From Rubrobacter tropicus (GTDB lineage Bacteria; Actinomycetota; Rubrobacteria; Rubrobacterales; Rubrobacteraceae): 64,000 bases of DNA. The notes under the pieces are model-generated. The model had not been told where the DNA came from and did not search any database. It saw only the letters and a program-made list of their open reading frames with translations. Positions 36,228 to 45,441 of this stretch are shown in pieces (the first letter of the stretch is position 1; each line of letters opens with the position of its first letter). The stretch spans positions 1,302,001-1,366,000 of the forward strand of contig NZ_CP045119.1 in NCBI RefSeq assembly GCF_011492945.1, given 5' to 3'. A program made the position numbers and the translations under genes.

Positions 36228-36863
36228 GTGGGCAAAAAAGGCGGGAGTTTCGCTACCACGTTCGTTCTGGCGCTGGTCATCGTCGTCTTGAGCGTGGGGC
36301 TCGGCGTCGGGATCAGCCGCTTCGACTTCGCCGAGAGGGTGCCTTTGTTGGGTCCGCTCCTGCAGGAGAGGCCGGCCCGGACGACCACGAGCCCGGTCGT
36401 CGTCGAGGGGGTCAGGGAGCTCGATCAACTCGCCACCGTGCGCACTACCGAGTCGATCATAGTGACGCGTGAGAGCGGAGGAGACTTTCTGGAGCGTCTG
36501 TTCTCCGGCGAGGAAGTCCTCCTTGTGGCGTCCGGGAACGTCGAGGCGGGGGTGGATCTCTCGGAGATAGGCGACGGTGACGTGGAGGTCAGGGACGACA
36601 CCGTCACGATTCGCCTGCCCGAGCCGGAGGTCCTCTCCGCCAGCCTGGACGAAGACAGGACCCGCGTCTACGACCGCGACTACAGCCTCCTGAACGTGCG
36701 GCCCGACGACGACCTGGTGGAAGAGGCCCGCGCCACGGCGGAGGAGAGGATCGAGGCAGCCGCCCGCGAGAACGGCGTCCTCGGCACCGCGGAGACGAAC
36801 GCCGAGAACTCGATCCGTGCTTTCGTAGAGGTTCTGGGCTTCAAAGAGGTGCGTTTCGAGTAA
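36228..36863 (+). CDS. DUF4230 membrane-anchored protein
   Basis: The 211-residue product has a single N-terminal membrane helix (about 9-27) and an extracytoplasmic DUF4230-type domain with VRELDQLATVRTTESIIVTRE, VLLVASGNVEAGVDLSEI and EVRDDTVTIRLPEPEVLSASLD in order, ending with a helix and short strand. GTG 36228 follows GGGGAGG by six bases. DUF4230 has no established function. The gene stands alone between the oxidoreductase and the LuxR regulator. Confidence 0.82.
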   Translation: MGKKGGSFATTFVLALVIVVLSVGLGVGISRFDFAERVPLLGPLLQERPARTTTSPVVVEGVRELDQLATVRTTESIIVTRESGGDFLERLFSGEEVLLVASGNVEAGVDLSEIGDGDVEVRDDTVTIRLPEPEVLSASLDEDRTRVYDRDYSLLNVRPDDDLVEEARATAEERIEAAARENGVLGTAETNAENSIRAFVEVLGFKEVRFE

Positions 36864-36950
36864 GGTGCTCCGGTTCGGGGGTGCGTTCGGCGTCTTTGGG
36901 CTGTAACCTGTAGGCGGCACGGACCCCGACGGGAGTCGGAGCGCCAGGCG

Positions 36951-39413
36951 ATGACGGCACCGCGCAGCACCGGAGGAAACCCCACGCGGACTTTTGCCCG
37001 GCCGGGCCGGACGGGCGGTTCGCCGCTGCAGCTGTCGAGCTTTGTGGGGCGGGAGAGGGAGATCGGGGAGGTCGAGCACCTCCTCGAACAGACCCGCCTG
37101 CTCACGTTGACGGGCTCGGGCGGCGCTGGCAAGACCCGCCTCGCGCTCGCGGCCGTGGACCGGGTCGCCTACAGGTTCGCAGACGGTGTGGCGTGGGTGT
37201 GGCTCTCCGGGATCTCTGAGGGGGACCTCGTACCCGGCGCCGTCGCGTCGGCCGTTGGCGCGCGGGAGGCGCCGGGGCTCTCGCCCGTCGAGTCAGCCGT
37301 CGAGTGCCTGGAGGACGGGGAGTTTCTCCTCGTCCTGGACAACTGCGAGCATCTGGTGGAGGAGTGCGCGGCCCTGGCCGACCTGCTGCTGCGGTCCTGC
37401 CCTGGGTTGAAGCTCCTGACCACCAGCCGGGAGCTCCTGAACGTGGCGGGTGAGGTCGCCTGGCGGGTGCCTTCGCTCTCACTTCCGGACCCGAAAAGCG
37501 CGCAGGACCCCGCGGACCTCTTGCGCTTCGGGGCCGTCAGGCTCTTCGTCGAGCGGGCCGCGGCGGCGGCGCCCGGCTTCGCGCTGGACAAAGACAACGC
37601 GGCGGCGGTCGTGGACGTCTGCGAGAGGCTCGACGGTATACCCCTCGCCATAGAGTTGGCGGCGGCCCGGGTGAAGGTGCTTTCGGTGGAGCAGGTCGAC
37701 CGCCGCCTCGACGACGCCCTCGGGCTTCTCACGGAAGGAAGGAGGTCCGCCGTTCCCCGTCACAGGACCTTGCGCGGCGCGCTCGACTGGAGCCACGAGT
37801 TGCTCCCGGAGCAGGAGCGGGTCCTTTTTCGCCGGCTCGCGGTGTTCGTGGACGGGTTCGGGATAGGGATGGCCGAGAAGGTCTGCGCGGGCGACGGCCT
37901 GGAAGAGGACGCCGTGTTGCTCTTGCTCTCGCGCCTGGTGGATAAATCCCTGGTCTACGTGGTCGACAGGGACGGGGAAGCCCGCTACAGGCTGCTGGCG
38001 ATGGTCCGCCAGTACGCGCAGGAGAAGCTCGGATACTCTTCGGAAGGGCCGGGGATCCGGCGCCGGCACGCCGCCTCTTTCGTGGAGTTCGCCGAACGCG
38101 CGGAGCCGGAACTCCTCGGCGCCGGCCAGGAGGCCTGGCTCGACCGCCTGGAGTCGGACCTCGGCAACCTCCGGGCGGCGATGGGCTGGGCCCTCGGCCC
38201 GGCCGGGCGCGACGCCGAGACGGGGCTGAGGCTGGCCGGCGCCCTGTGGCGCTTCTGTTACCTGCGCGGCCACTACGGGCAGGGCCGCGGCTGGCTCGAG
38301 GGGGCGCTCGCGCTAGAAGGGCCGGCCCCCGCGGCGGCGCGCGCGAAGGCCCTCACCGGGGCCGGCGTCCTCGCCCTGCTCCGGTGCGACTACGAACGGG
38401 CCGAAGAGCGGCTTGGGGAGGGGCTCACGCTCCACCGGGAGCTCGGCGACCGGCCCGGCGAGGCCTCGGCCCTGCAGATGCTCGGTAGCGTGGCGCGGGA
38501 GCGCGGCCGGTACGCCCGGGCCGAGGCGTACCACGAGGAGAGCCTGGCGTTGTGGCGCGGGCTCGGCGACGGATACGAGGCCGCCCGCTCGCTCAACTAC
38601 CTCGGGTTCGTGGCCTGGTTGCAAGAAAAATACGCTCGGACCGTGGAGCTGTGCGAGTCGTCCCTGGAGACTTTTCGGGATCTCGGGGATGCGGAGGGGG
38701 TTACGTGGGCCCTGATCAACCTCGGCTCCGCCGCGCTTTACGGCGGAGAGCCCGACAGGGCCAGGACGCTCCTCGAAGAAGCCCTCTCCGCCGCCCGCCG
38801 CGTGGGCTACAGGGAGGGTGTGGCCTGGTCCCTGAACCAGCTCGGCGCCGCCGCGCACCGTAGTGGGGATGGCCCCGGTGCCGGGAAGATGCTGCGGGAG
38901 AGCCTGAAGGTGCATCGGGAACTGGGCGACCGGTGGCGGATCGCCAGCGTGATCGAAGGCCTCGCAACAGCGGCGCGGGTCCTCCCGGAGCGGTCCGCGA
39001 GGCTCTTCGGGGCGGCGGAGGCCCTGCGCGAGAGCCTCTCCGCCCCGATACCCCCCGTGGAGCGGGCCGACCGCGACGACGGGCTCGCCGCCGCGCGCGC
39101 CGCCCTTGGCGAAGAGCGGTTCGAGAAGGCGCTGGCCGCGGGACGGGCGGTGGGCCTCGAAGAGGCCACGGCCCTCGCCATGCAAGAAGCGCCGGCCCCC
39201 CGCTCGGCCGCCCCGATGCCGCACGGCTTGAGCGCGCGCGAGGTCGAGGTCCTGGGATTGGTCGCAGAGGGGCTCACGAACGCCGAGGTAGCCGAGAAGC
39301 TGTTCCTGAGCCCCCGCACCGTGGGCCACCATCTCCGAACCATCTACAGAAAACTCGGCGTCCCCTCGCGGGCCGCCGCCGCCAAAGCCGCGCTCGAACG
39401 AGGGCTGATCTAG
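36951..39413 (+). CDS. STAND ATPase-TPR-LuxR transcriptional regulator 1
   Basis: In the 820-residue protein an NB-ARC/AfsR-like NTPase comes first (FVGREREI, Walker A GSGGAGKTRLA at about 56-66, Walker B FLLVLDNCEHL, TTSRELLNVAGE sensor), then a winged-helix linker, about six TPR repeats (GRYARAEAYHEESLALWRGLGD type) and a C-terminal GerE/LuxR HTH (GLSAREVEVLGLVAEGLTNAEVAEKLFLSPRTVGHHLRTIYRKLGV). Such proteins are signal-dependent activators. It precedes the SnoaL-CDO-DoxX-cupin cluster. A 133-base stretch (37473-37605) is almost identical to the second regulator at 43020-43152. Confidence 0.93.
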   Translation: MTAPRSTGGNPTRTFARPGRTGGSPLQLSSFVGREREIGEVEHLLEQTRLLTLTGSGGAGKTRLALAAVDRVAYRFADGVAWVWLSGISEGDLVPGAVASAVGAREAPGLSPVESAVECLEDGEFLLVLDNCEHLVEECAALADLLLRSCPGLKLLTTSRELLNVAGEVAWRVPSLSLPDPKSAQDPADLLRFGAVRLFVERAAAAAPGFALDKDNAAAVVDVCERLDGIPLAIELAAARVKVLSVEQVDRRLDDALGLLTEGRRSAVPRHRTLRGALDWSHELLPEQERVLFRRLAVFVDGFGIGMAEKVCAGDGLEEDAVLLLLSRLVDKSLVYVVDRDGEARYRLLAMVRQYAQEKLGYSSEGPGIRRRHAASFVEFAERAEPELLGAGQEAWLDRLESDLGNLRAAMGWALGPAGRDAETGLRLAGALWRFCYLRGHYGQGRGWLEGALALEGPAPAAARAKALTGAGVLALLRCDYERAEERLGEGLTLHRELGDRPGEASALQMLGSVARERGRYARAEAYHEESLALWRGLGDGYEAARSLNYLGFVAWLQEKYARTVELCESSLETFRDLGDAEGVTWALINLGSAALYGGEPDRARTLLEEALSAARRVGYREGVAWSLNQLGAAAHRSGDGPGAGKMLRESLKVHRELGDRWRIASVIEGLATAARVLPERSARLFGAAEALRESLSAPIPPVERADRDDGLAAARAALGEERFEKALAAGRAVGLEEATALAMQEAPAPRSAAPMPHGLSAREVEVLGLVAEGLTNAEVAEKLFLSPRTVGHHLRTIYRKLGVPSRAAAAKAALERGLI

Positions 39414-39455
39414 GCCGATAGCCGTCGGCTTTCAGCCATCAGCTTTCAGCAAGAC
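39414..39455. repeat. Short type A intergenic repeat A2
   Basis: Right after the regulator stop come units GGCTTTCAGCC, ATCAGCTTTCAGC of the type A family (compare 50613 and 54527). No clear second arm was found, so this may be a half element. Confidence 0.5.
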
Positions 39456-39677
39456 CGGAAATCGAGGGCAGGCGCCGCTTCTTTCTACGACGTTTGCGTT
39501 ACGCATTCCTGCCTGGCCAACCGATTTCGCCTTCGGAATGAAGTTGCGTAGGTCTACCGATGGACGGGCACCCCCTCGCTCCTAACATCTTTCTGCAAGC
39601 TCCCGAAAAGTTTTCAAGCCTGAGTCGGACGGAGGAGACGAGGTCGGTCGGCGAGGGCCACAGAGAAAGGAAAGCGC

Positions 39678-40130
39678 GTGTCGAAAGAAGAGAACAAGAG
39701 GACTATCCGGCGCATCTACGACGAGCTTTGGAACGAACGGAAGCTGGAGGTAGCCGACGAGCTGATCGCCAGAGGTGCCGTCAACTACGATACCGGGTTC
39801 GTCGCGCAGCCGTTCGGCCCCGAAGAGATGAAAAGGACCGTCAGGGTGGTCACCGTCGGCTTCCCGGACAACCGCCACGAGGTGGAAGAGGTGGTGGCCG
39901 AGGGCGACGCGGTCGTCTTGCGCTGCACCCTGACCGGCACCCACGAGGGGGAGTTCATGGGCATGCCGCCGACCGGCAGGAGGATAGAGGTGGGCGAGAT
40001 CCACATCTACCGCTTGAGGGAAGGCAAGGCTGTCGAGCACCGCGTCGGCCGCGACGACCTGGGCGCCATGCGCCAGCTTGGCGTCATCCACGCCCCCGAA
40101 CCGTCCATCGACGCGGCAAGGAGCGCGTAA
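39678..40130 (+). CDS. SnoaL-like / ester cyclase family protein
   Basis: The 150-residue protein has the SnoaL/NTF2-like fold pattern: IRRIYDELWNERKLEVADELI at the N-terminus, GPEEMKRTVRVVTVGFPDNRHEVEEVVAEGDAVVLRCTLTGTHEGEFMGMPPTGRRIEVGEIHIYRLREGKAVEHRVGRDD reduced here to its key marks FMGMPPTGR and HIYRL. GTG 39678 follows AGAAAGGAAA. Members act on small polyketide-like or other hydrophobic substrates or bind ligands. The stop overlaps the next gene's ATG (TAATG), so both are coupled. Confidence 0.82.
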   Translation: MSKEENKRTIRRIYDELWNERKLEVADELIARGAVNYDTGFVAQPFGPEEMKRTVRVVTVGFPDNRHEVEEVVAEGDAVVLRCTLTGTHEGEFMGMPPTGRRIEVGEIHIYRLREGKAVEHRVGRDDLGAMRQLGVIHAPEPSIDAARSA

Positions 40131-40780
40131 TGGGCATCTTTTCGAAGTGCCGCAACGGCGGCCTCAAGCTGTTGTGTCCGGTGGCGCGTCGGACTACCCC
40201 GTTCGCGCCCGACGTCGACGGGTTGCAAGAGATCTCCGCGCTTTCCACGGAAACGGCCCTGCGAAAGGCCGTCCCGTTCCTGGAAGATCTCGCAGAGGAC
40301 CCCTCCTTTCTGGAGGTCGAGGTCCCCTCGATCCTGAATGAGGCGGAGGGGGCCGAGAACTGGTACGTGGCCCGTCGCCACGAGGGCGACGCCTACTCCC
40401 TGCAGGTCTTCGTCTGGCCCTCGGGTACGGGGACCAGGGTCCACGACCACTCCTCCTGGGGCGTCTACCGCTGCGTCGCGGGCTCCTTGCTGGAGAAACG
40501 CTACACGCGCCTCGACGACGGCTCCCGCCCCGACCACGCCCGTCTGGAGAAGGCGTGGCAGATCCGGTGGAGCCCGGATGACGGTGCCTCGACCGTGCTG
40601 CCGGGCGATGGAGGCATCCACAGCATGACGAACCTGGGAGACGAGACCGCCGTCTCGGTCCACCTCTACGGTCCGAGAACGGCGGGGATCGACGGCCGGG
40701 ACTACGACCCCTCCCGCGACCACGTCTGCGACCGGGCAGAAGATCCGGGAGAAGCCGGCGGGCAGTCCAGGGCCGCGTAG
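40130..40780 (+). CDS. Cysteine dioxygenase-like cupin
   Basis: The 216-residue protein resembles cysteine dioxygenases and related thiol dioxygenases: YSLQVFVWPSGTGTRVHDHSSWGVYRCVAG gives the two iron-binding histidines in HDH, and VSVHLYGP gives the third. The reaction would oxidise cysteine or a similar thiol to its sulfinic acid. The ATG overlaps the SnoaL stop. The C-terminal tail is acidic. Substrate identity is inferred only from family. Confidence 0.8.
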   Translation: MGIFSKCRNGGLKLLCPVARRTTPFAPDVDGLQEISALSTETALRKAVPFLEDLAEDPSFLEVEVPSILNEAEGAENWYVARRHEGDAYSLQVFVWPSGTGTRVHDHSSWGVYRCVAGSLLEKRYTRLDDGSRPDHARLEKAWQIRWSPDDGASTVLPGDGGIHSMTNLGDETAVSVHLYGPRTAGIDGRDYDPSRDHVCDRAEDPGEAGGQSRAA

Positions 40781-40821
40781 GGCGACCCCGCAGAATCAGA
40801 ATCTTTGCCGGGGGAGAACCT

Positions 40822-41015
40822 TTGAAAAACCAGGAGAAGATCGAAAAAACGACGAGCGCCGCGAAGCGACGAACCTACAACCCGGTTCAGAAAGATTACG
40901 CGACATTCCTCGAGACGGGCGGCGAGCGCTCCCTGGGATGCGCAGGATGATGGGGATCATAGGCAGGCACATGGAAGTCTTGCCGCCGGACGAGGTTCGG
41001 GAAAGGGTTGAATGA
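40822..41015 (+). CDS. Small protein before doxX, broken by a frameshift
   Basis: TTG 40822 follows GGGGGAG. The first frame reads about 38 residues (MKNQEKIEK through TYNPVQKDYATFLETGGERSLG) and stops at about 40950. A second frame continues with MRRMMGIIGRHMEVLPPDEVRERVE and its TGA overlaps the doxX ATG (ATGATGA). Adding one G to the run 40935-40937 joins both into a 64-residue product with correct length. The N-terminal part resembles the start of small cupins, but no metal site follows. The tight overlap with doxX supports a real gene. Confidence 0.5.
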
Positions 41016-41380
41016 TGAACACACTCTTGTGGACGATGCAGGCGATGCTGGCCTTCGTGTTTCTGGCGCACGGGCTGCTATTCCTGTTCCCCTCGAAAGC
41101 GATGCGCAAGATCAAGGAGCAGTCGCCGTTCCCGGCCGGGTTGATGCAGCTTATCTACGTGGCTGAGGTCCTCGCGCCGTTCGGCCTCATCTTGCCCGGC
41201 CTGACCGGGCTTCTTCCCTGGCTTACCCCGCTGGCGGCGGCCGGCCTCGTGCCCATCATGTGCGGCGCGGTGCCTTTCCACCTGTCGCGCGGGGAGGTTC
41301 CGCCGACCGTTATCACCGCCGTTTTGCTCGCGCTCGCGGCTTTCGTGGCGTACGCGAGATGGTTCGCGCTCCCGCTCTAA
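41012..41380 (+). CDS. DoxX family membrane protein
   Basis: The 122-residue protein has four membrane segments with the family pattern MQAMLAFVFLAHGLLFLFPS and LIYVAEVLAPFGLILPGLTG. DoxX-type proteins are small inner-membrane proteins often linked to redox stress or thiosulfate/sulfur metabolism. Here it is coupled to the small gene upstream and lies beside a thiol dioxygenase-like gene, so a thiol or redox role is plausible. Confidence 0.85.
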   Translation: MMNTLLWTMQAMLAFVFLAHGLLFLFPSKAMRKIKEQSPFPAGLMQLIYVAEVLAPFGLILPGLTGLLPWLTPLAAAGLVPIMCGAVPFHLSRGEVPPTVITAVLLALAAFVAYARWFALPL

Positions 41381-41413
41381 CAAGTACACCAGACTCGAAA
41401 AAAAGGAGAAGTT

Positions 41414-42049
41414 ATGAGCCGTGCAGGAGACGTACACGAAAATCCGGTGACCGGCGAGTACGTGGTCGTCCGCGTCGGTTCCGAGGAGTCCGGCGGGAGG
41501 CTGGCAATCGCCGACCTCTACGTCAGCCCGGGCGGGGCGGTGGCCGGGGAGCACGTCCACCCGGCCATCGAGGAGGTCTTCACGGTGGTCGCGGGTAGCG
41601 TCGGCTTTCGGGTCGACGGGCGCGAGGACGTGGCCGGACCGGGTCGCAGGCTCGTCGTCCCGCCCGGGGTCGCCCATTACTGGTGGAATGCCGGGGACGA
41701 GGAGGCGCACGTCGTCGTCGAGCTGCGGGGCGAGGCGCGTCTGCTCGATGGTTTCGTAACCATGCTCTCCAACCTCTTCGGGATGGCCCGCGAGGGCAAG
41801 ACGGACGCGAAGGGCAGGCCGAACCTCTTGCGGGCCGCGCTCCTCGCCAGGGAGTTCGACGACGTGATCCGCTTCGTCCAGCCCCCGCGGGCGCTGCAGA
41901 AGGTCCTGTTCGGGGTCCTCGCGCCCGTCGCGAGGCTCCTCGGTTACCGGGCCGTCTACCCCGGGTACGGACCTTCGGGGTTCGTCGAGGTCGAGCCCTG
42001 GCCCGGGTACGGGCGGTCCGGATCTTCTCGGCAACCGCAAACGGGCTGA
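41414..42049 (+). CDS. Cupin-domain protein with helical C-terminal extension
   Basis: In the 211-residue protein the cupin motifs are GEHVHPAIEEVFTVVAGSVGFRVDG and PPGVAHYWWNAGDEEAHVVVELRG (about residues 45-110), giving three possible metal ligands. The C-terminal 95 residues are predicted largely helical and contain NLLRAALLAREFDDVIRF. AAGGAG lies ahead of ATG 41414. It closes the cluster that follows LuxR regulator 1. No specific substrate can be named. Confidence 0.83.
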   Translation: MSRAGDVHENPVTGEYVVVRVGSEESGGRLAIADLYVSPGGAVAGEHVHPAIEEVFTVVAGSVGFRVDGREDVAGPGRRLVVPPGVAHYWWNAGDEEAHVVVELRGEARLLDGFVTMLSNLFGMAREGKTDAKGRPNLLRAALLAREFDDVIRFVQPPRALQKVLFGVLAPVARLLGYRAVYPGYGPSGFVEVEPWPGYGRSGSSRQPQTG

Positions 42050-42500
42050 TTCGACCGCGTAGCCCGTAACGTCGACGGAACCGTCCACGGGCGTCGTGAT
42101 GCCCGACGGACCACGGCGGTCCTTGCGCGTCGCATCCGGGACCCGTGAGGGAAGCACTCACCCGCGGGCCTCCCGCCGCACCCGGGTTTACAGCGGTTTG
42201 CGGAAGGATGGGGCCCATCGCGAACGGGCCACGAGTTGCGGAGGTTTTGGGACTTTCAGGTTCTTAGGCTTTTAGGGGTGGAGGGTCGGGGTCCCCTTCC
42301 GGTTTCGAGACGCGCCCCTCAAAACCTTGATGCCTCAAAACCCCAAAACCTTTATAACCTCCGGGTTCGGTCCTCGTGCAACCCGGTATATCTGGAAGAT
42401 CACGCGTTTGGGTGATGCGCGGCGGCATCCGGGGCTTCAAGATACTTGGGTGCGGTCGCCGACCGACGTCGTTCCGGTGCCCGCGGAAGGATGGTTAGCA
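42050..42500. other. 450-base intergenic region with palindrome C
   Basis: Between the cupin stop and the second LuxR regulator I see no coding frame with support. It contains the long palindrome C (42241-42362) and otherwise unique sequence. A promoter for the regulator is expected in 42363-42490 but no strong -10/-35 pair is evident. Confidence 0.6.
42241..42362. repeat. Intergenic long palindrome C
   Basis: The left arm (42241-42278) is made of units like GGTTTTGGGA and TTCTTAGGCTTTTAGG; the right arm (42315-42362) of CCTCAAAACC, CCCCAAAACC units, complementary in register with mismatches. The loop is about 36 bases. The design equals palindromes A and B but with a different base unit. 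Confidence 0.65.
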
Positions 42501-44954
42501 GTGTCGGGCAACGCGGTGATGGATACGAAACGGGCGCGGGGACGCCCGCCCGGCACCCCGCCGTTCGAGGTAAGCAGCCTGGTAGGACGCGGGCGGGAGC
42601 TGGCCGAGGTAAGCTCCCTGCTCGTCTCGGGCCGGCTCCTGACGCTCGTCGGACCGGGGGGATGCGGCAAGACGCGGCTCGCGCTCGCCGCCGCCAACGC
42701 GGTCGCGAACGCGGCCGGGGGTTTCCGGGACGGGGTCTTCTGGGTCGAGCTCGACGCCCTCTCGGACCCGGCGCTCCTGCCCGAGGCCGCAGCACGGGTC
42801 CTCGGTGTGCGATGGGGGACGGGCGAGTCGCCGACGGCGGCGATGCTGGACCACCTGAAGACCAGGGAGTCGCTGGTGGTGCTGGACAACTGCGAGCACC
42901 TGATCGAGGCTTGCGCCGATCTCGTAGACGCCCTGCTCCGCTCCTGTCCGGGGTTGACGGTCCTGACCACCAGCCGCGAAGCGCTCCGCCTGGCGGGTGA
43001 GGTCGCCTGGCCCGTCCCCTCGCTCTCACTTCCGGACCCGAAAAGCGCCCAGGACCCCGCGGACCTCTTGCGCTTCGGGGCCGTCAGGCTCTTCGTCGAG
43101 CGGGCCGCGGCGGCGGCGCCCGGCTTCGCGCTGGACAAAGACAACGCGGCGGACGTCGTCAGGATCTGCGGCAGGCTCGACGGCATACCCCTTGCCATCG
43201 AGCTCGCCGCCGCGAGGGTCAGGGTGCTCTCGCCGGCCCAGATCTCCGCCCGCCTCGACGACCGGTTCCTCCTGCTCACCGGCGGCGGCCGGACCGTGAT
43301 GCCCCGCCACAGGACCCTGAAAGCCACCATGGACTGGAGCTACGGGCTGCTGGCCCCGGAAGAAAAGTTGCTCTTCCGCAGGCTCTCTGTGTTCGCGGGC
43401 GGTTTCTCGCTCGGGGCCGCCGAGGCGGTGGGCGCGGGCGGCGCCGTCGAGGGGAACGAGGTCCTCGGGTTGCTGTCCTGCCTGGTGGACAAGTCGCTGG
43501 TCGTCGCGGTTCCCGGCGGGGACGAGGTCCGCTACCGGATGCTCGAGACCGTGCTCCGTTACGCCGCGGAGAAGCTGGAGGAGTCGGGGGAGGCCTGTGC
43601 CGTCAGGACCAGGCACGCGGGCTTCTTCCTGGAGTTGTCCGGGGAGGCCGGCACGGGGCTTCTCGGGGAGCATCAGGTCGCGTGGCTCGGGAGGCTCGAT
43701 GTCGACCAGGGCAACCTCCGCGCTGCTTTGGGATGGTACGCGAACGGGGAGGACCCCGCCCCGGCCCTGCGGATGTCGGGCGCGCTGTGGTGGTTCTGGT
43801 TTTTACGCGGGCGCTACGACGAGGGGCGCGGTTGGCTCGACGCGGCGCTCACCGCGGGCGATGACGCTCCGGCCCCGCTGCGCGCGAAGGCGCTCGTGGC
43901 GGCGGGGTATTTCGCTTTCCTGCGCTCCGAGTACGCGCCGGCGAGGTGGCGCATCGAGGAAGGCCTTGCCCTCTACCGGAGCCTCGACGACGCCCCGGGC
44001 GTCGCCGGCGCCGTACGGGTGCTCGGGAGCATCGCGCGCGAGCAGGGCCGCTACGCGGAGGCCGAGACTCTCCACTCCGAGAGCCTGGCGCTGTGCCGCG
44101 AGCACGGCGACGCCCGGGGCGTCGCCCAGTCCCTCAACCACCTCGGCTTCGTGGCCTGGCTCCGGGGGGATCTCGGCCGGGCGGAAGACCTTTGCTCGGA
44201 GGCCCTGGATGCCTTCAGGAACCTCGGCGACGGCGAAGGCGTTGCCTGGTCCTTGATGAACCTCGGGTTCGCGGCGCTCTATGGTGGAGATCACACCAGG
44301 GCGGCCGCCCTGCTGGATGAGGGCCTGGCGCTCTCCAGGAGGGCCGGTTACCGGGAGGCCGCCGCCTGGTCGCTGAACGGGCTTGGCGTCCTGGCGCGGC
44401 GCGAGGATCGGCCCGGCCGGGCGGCGGAGCTGCTTGGCGAGAGCCTGGCCCTGCACCGGGACCTCGGCGACCGGTGGCGCACGGCCAGCCTGTTCGAGGA
44501 ACTGGCGGGGACCTCCGCCGACCCCGAGCGGGCGGCGATCCTGCTGGGCGCGGCCGGAGGGCTGCGCGAGGTTCTCTCGGACCCCGTGCCGCCCTGCGAG
44601 CGGCCAGACCGCGAACGCGACGCCGCGGTCGCGAGGGCCGCGCTCGGCGAGGATTCCTTCGCCGGGGCAAGGGCGAAAGGCGCGGCGATGGACCTGCACC
44701 ACGTCTACGAGTACGCCCTCGAGGCGGAGGTCCGCGCGGCCCCGAACGGCGCCGACCCGGCGATGGGTCTCAGCGCCCGCGAGGTCGAGGTGCTCGGCTT
44801 CGTGGCCGAGGGTTTCACCGACCATCAGGTGGCGGGCAAGCTCTACCTCAGCCCCCGCACCGTCGGCCAGCACCTCAGGAACGTCTACCGCAAGCTCGGC
44901 GTCAACTCCCGCACCGCCGCCACGCGCGCGGCGATCGAGCACGGCCTCATCTAG
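42501..44954 (+). CDS. STAND ATPase-TPR-LuxR transcriptional regulator 2
   Basis: The 817-residue paralogue of regulator 1 has VGRGRELAEV, Walker A GPGGCGKTRLA, LVVLDNCEHL, winged helix, TPR repeats and C-terminal HTH GLSAREVEVLGFVAEGFTDHQVAGKLYLSPRTVGQHL. GTG 42501 follows GGAAGG; ATG 42519 is an alternative and a longer in-frame ORF begins inside palindrome C. It precedes the second cluster of small genes in the same orientation. The near-identical 133-base patch shared with regulator 1 contrasts with strongly diverged flanks. Confidence 0.92.
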   Translation: MSGNAVMDTKRARGRPPGTPPFEVSSLVGRGRELAEVSSLLVSGRLLTLVGPGGCGKTRLALAAANAVANAAGGFRDGVFWVELDALSDPALLPEAAARVLGVRWGTGESPTAAMLDHLKTRESLVVLDNCEHLIEACADLVDALLRSCPGLTVLTTSREALRLAGEVAWPVPSLSLPDPKSAQDPADLLRFGAVRLFVERAAAAAPGFALDKDNAADVVRICGRLDGIPLAIELAAARVRVLSPAQISARLDDRFLLLTGGGRTVMPRHRTLKATMDWSYGLLAPEEKLLFRRLSVFAGGFSLGAAEAVGAGGAVEGNEVLGLLSCLVDKSLVVAVPGGDEVRYRMLETVLRYAAEKLEESGEACAVRTRHAGFFLELSGEAGTGLLGEHQVAWLGRLDVDQGNLRAALGWYANGEDPAPALRMSGALWWFWFLRGRYDEGRGWLDAALTAGDDAPAPLRAKALVAAGYFAFLRSEYAPARWRIEEGLALYRSLDDAPGVAGAVRVLGSIAREQGRYAEAETLHSESLALCREHGDARGVAQSLNHLGFVAWLRGDLGRAEDLCSEALDAFRNLGDGEGVAWSLMNLGFAALYGGDHTRAAALLDEGLALSRRAGYREAAAWSLNGLGVLARREDRPGRAAELLGESLALHRDLGDRWRTASLFEELAGTSADPERAAILLGAAGGLREVLSDPVPPCERPDRERDAAVARAALGEDSFAGARAKGAAMDLHHVYEYALEAEVRAAPNGADPAMGLSAREVEVLGFVAEGFTDHQVAGKLYLSPRTVGQHLRNVYRKLGVNSRTAATRAAIEHGLI

Positions 44955-44998
44955 AGCTGTCAGCCATCGGCTTTCGGAAGCTGGTTGCTTCTGAGGGG
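44955..44998. repeat. Type A intergenic repeat A3
   Basis: AGCTGTCAGCC, ATCGGCTTTCGG and AAGCTGG follow the regulator stop codon without a gap. The units match A4 and A5. Only a short imperfect hairpin can be drawn. Confidence 0.5.
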
Positions 44999-45173
44999 TG
45001 CTCTAGAACAGCCCCTTTGGAGGCCTTAGTAATGCATCGGTACTAGGCGCACCTACCACGCGCGGACTTCGCGCGATTACGTAGTTCGCGCGATGCGCAG
45101 GTGTGTCGCCGGGGGCATGCTGAGATCCGACGTTAAGGAAACAGGCCAGACAAGGTCGAAGGAGGTGAACGGC

Positions 45174-45377
45174 ATGCGGGAGAGTTGCTACTGCGGCCGG
45201 GCGGGCGAGATCGAGGACAGAGAGCCCGTTACGGACGGCGACGGAAGGCGGGCGCTCAAGTGTCCCGATTGCGGCCATCTGGACCACCTGTCGTGGCTGT
45301 CCGCGGACGCCAGGGTCCGCGTGTTCGAAGAGGCGAAGCGCCGCGAAGCCGACCGGAGGATGCCGCTCACGGCGTGA
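45174..45377 (+). CDS. Small zinc-finger-like protein
   Basis: The 67-residue product has CYCG near the N-terminus and CPDCGHLDH in the middle, four cysteines (plus histidines) that can bind one zinc, followed by an amphipathic helix (DARVRVFEEAKRREADRR). GGAGGTG lies seven bases before ATG 45174, a strong site. Longer in-frame starts (45093) have none. Family not recognised. Confidence 0.7.
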   Translation: MRESCYCGRAGEIEDREPVTDGDGRRALKCPDCGHLDHLSWLSADARVRVFEEAKRREADRRMPLTA

Positions 45378-45441
45378 AGAGGCGGTATTGGCCGGGGCCG
45401 GAACGCCCCGGCCCTTCTCGAACGATATGGGGTGACACAAG

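Noticed and set aside
42327-42500. N-terminal 58-codon extension of LuxR regulator 2
   Set aside because: It would translate the right arm of palindrome C and lacks similarity to regulator 1; GTG 42501 has a ribosome site.
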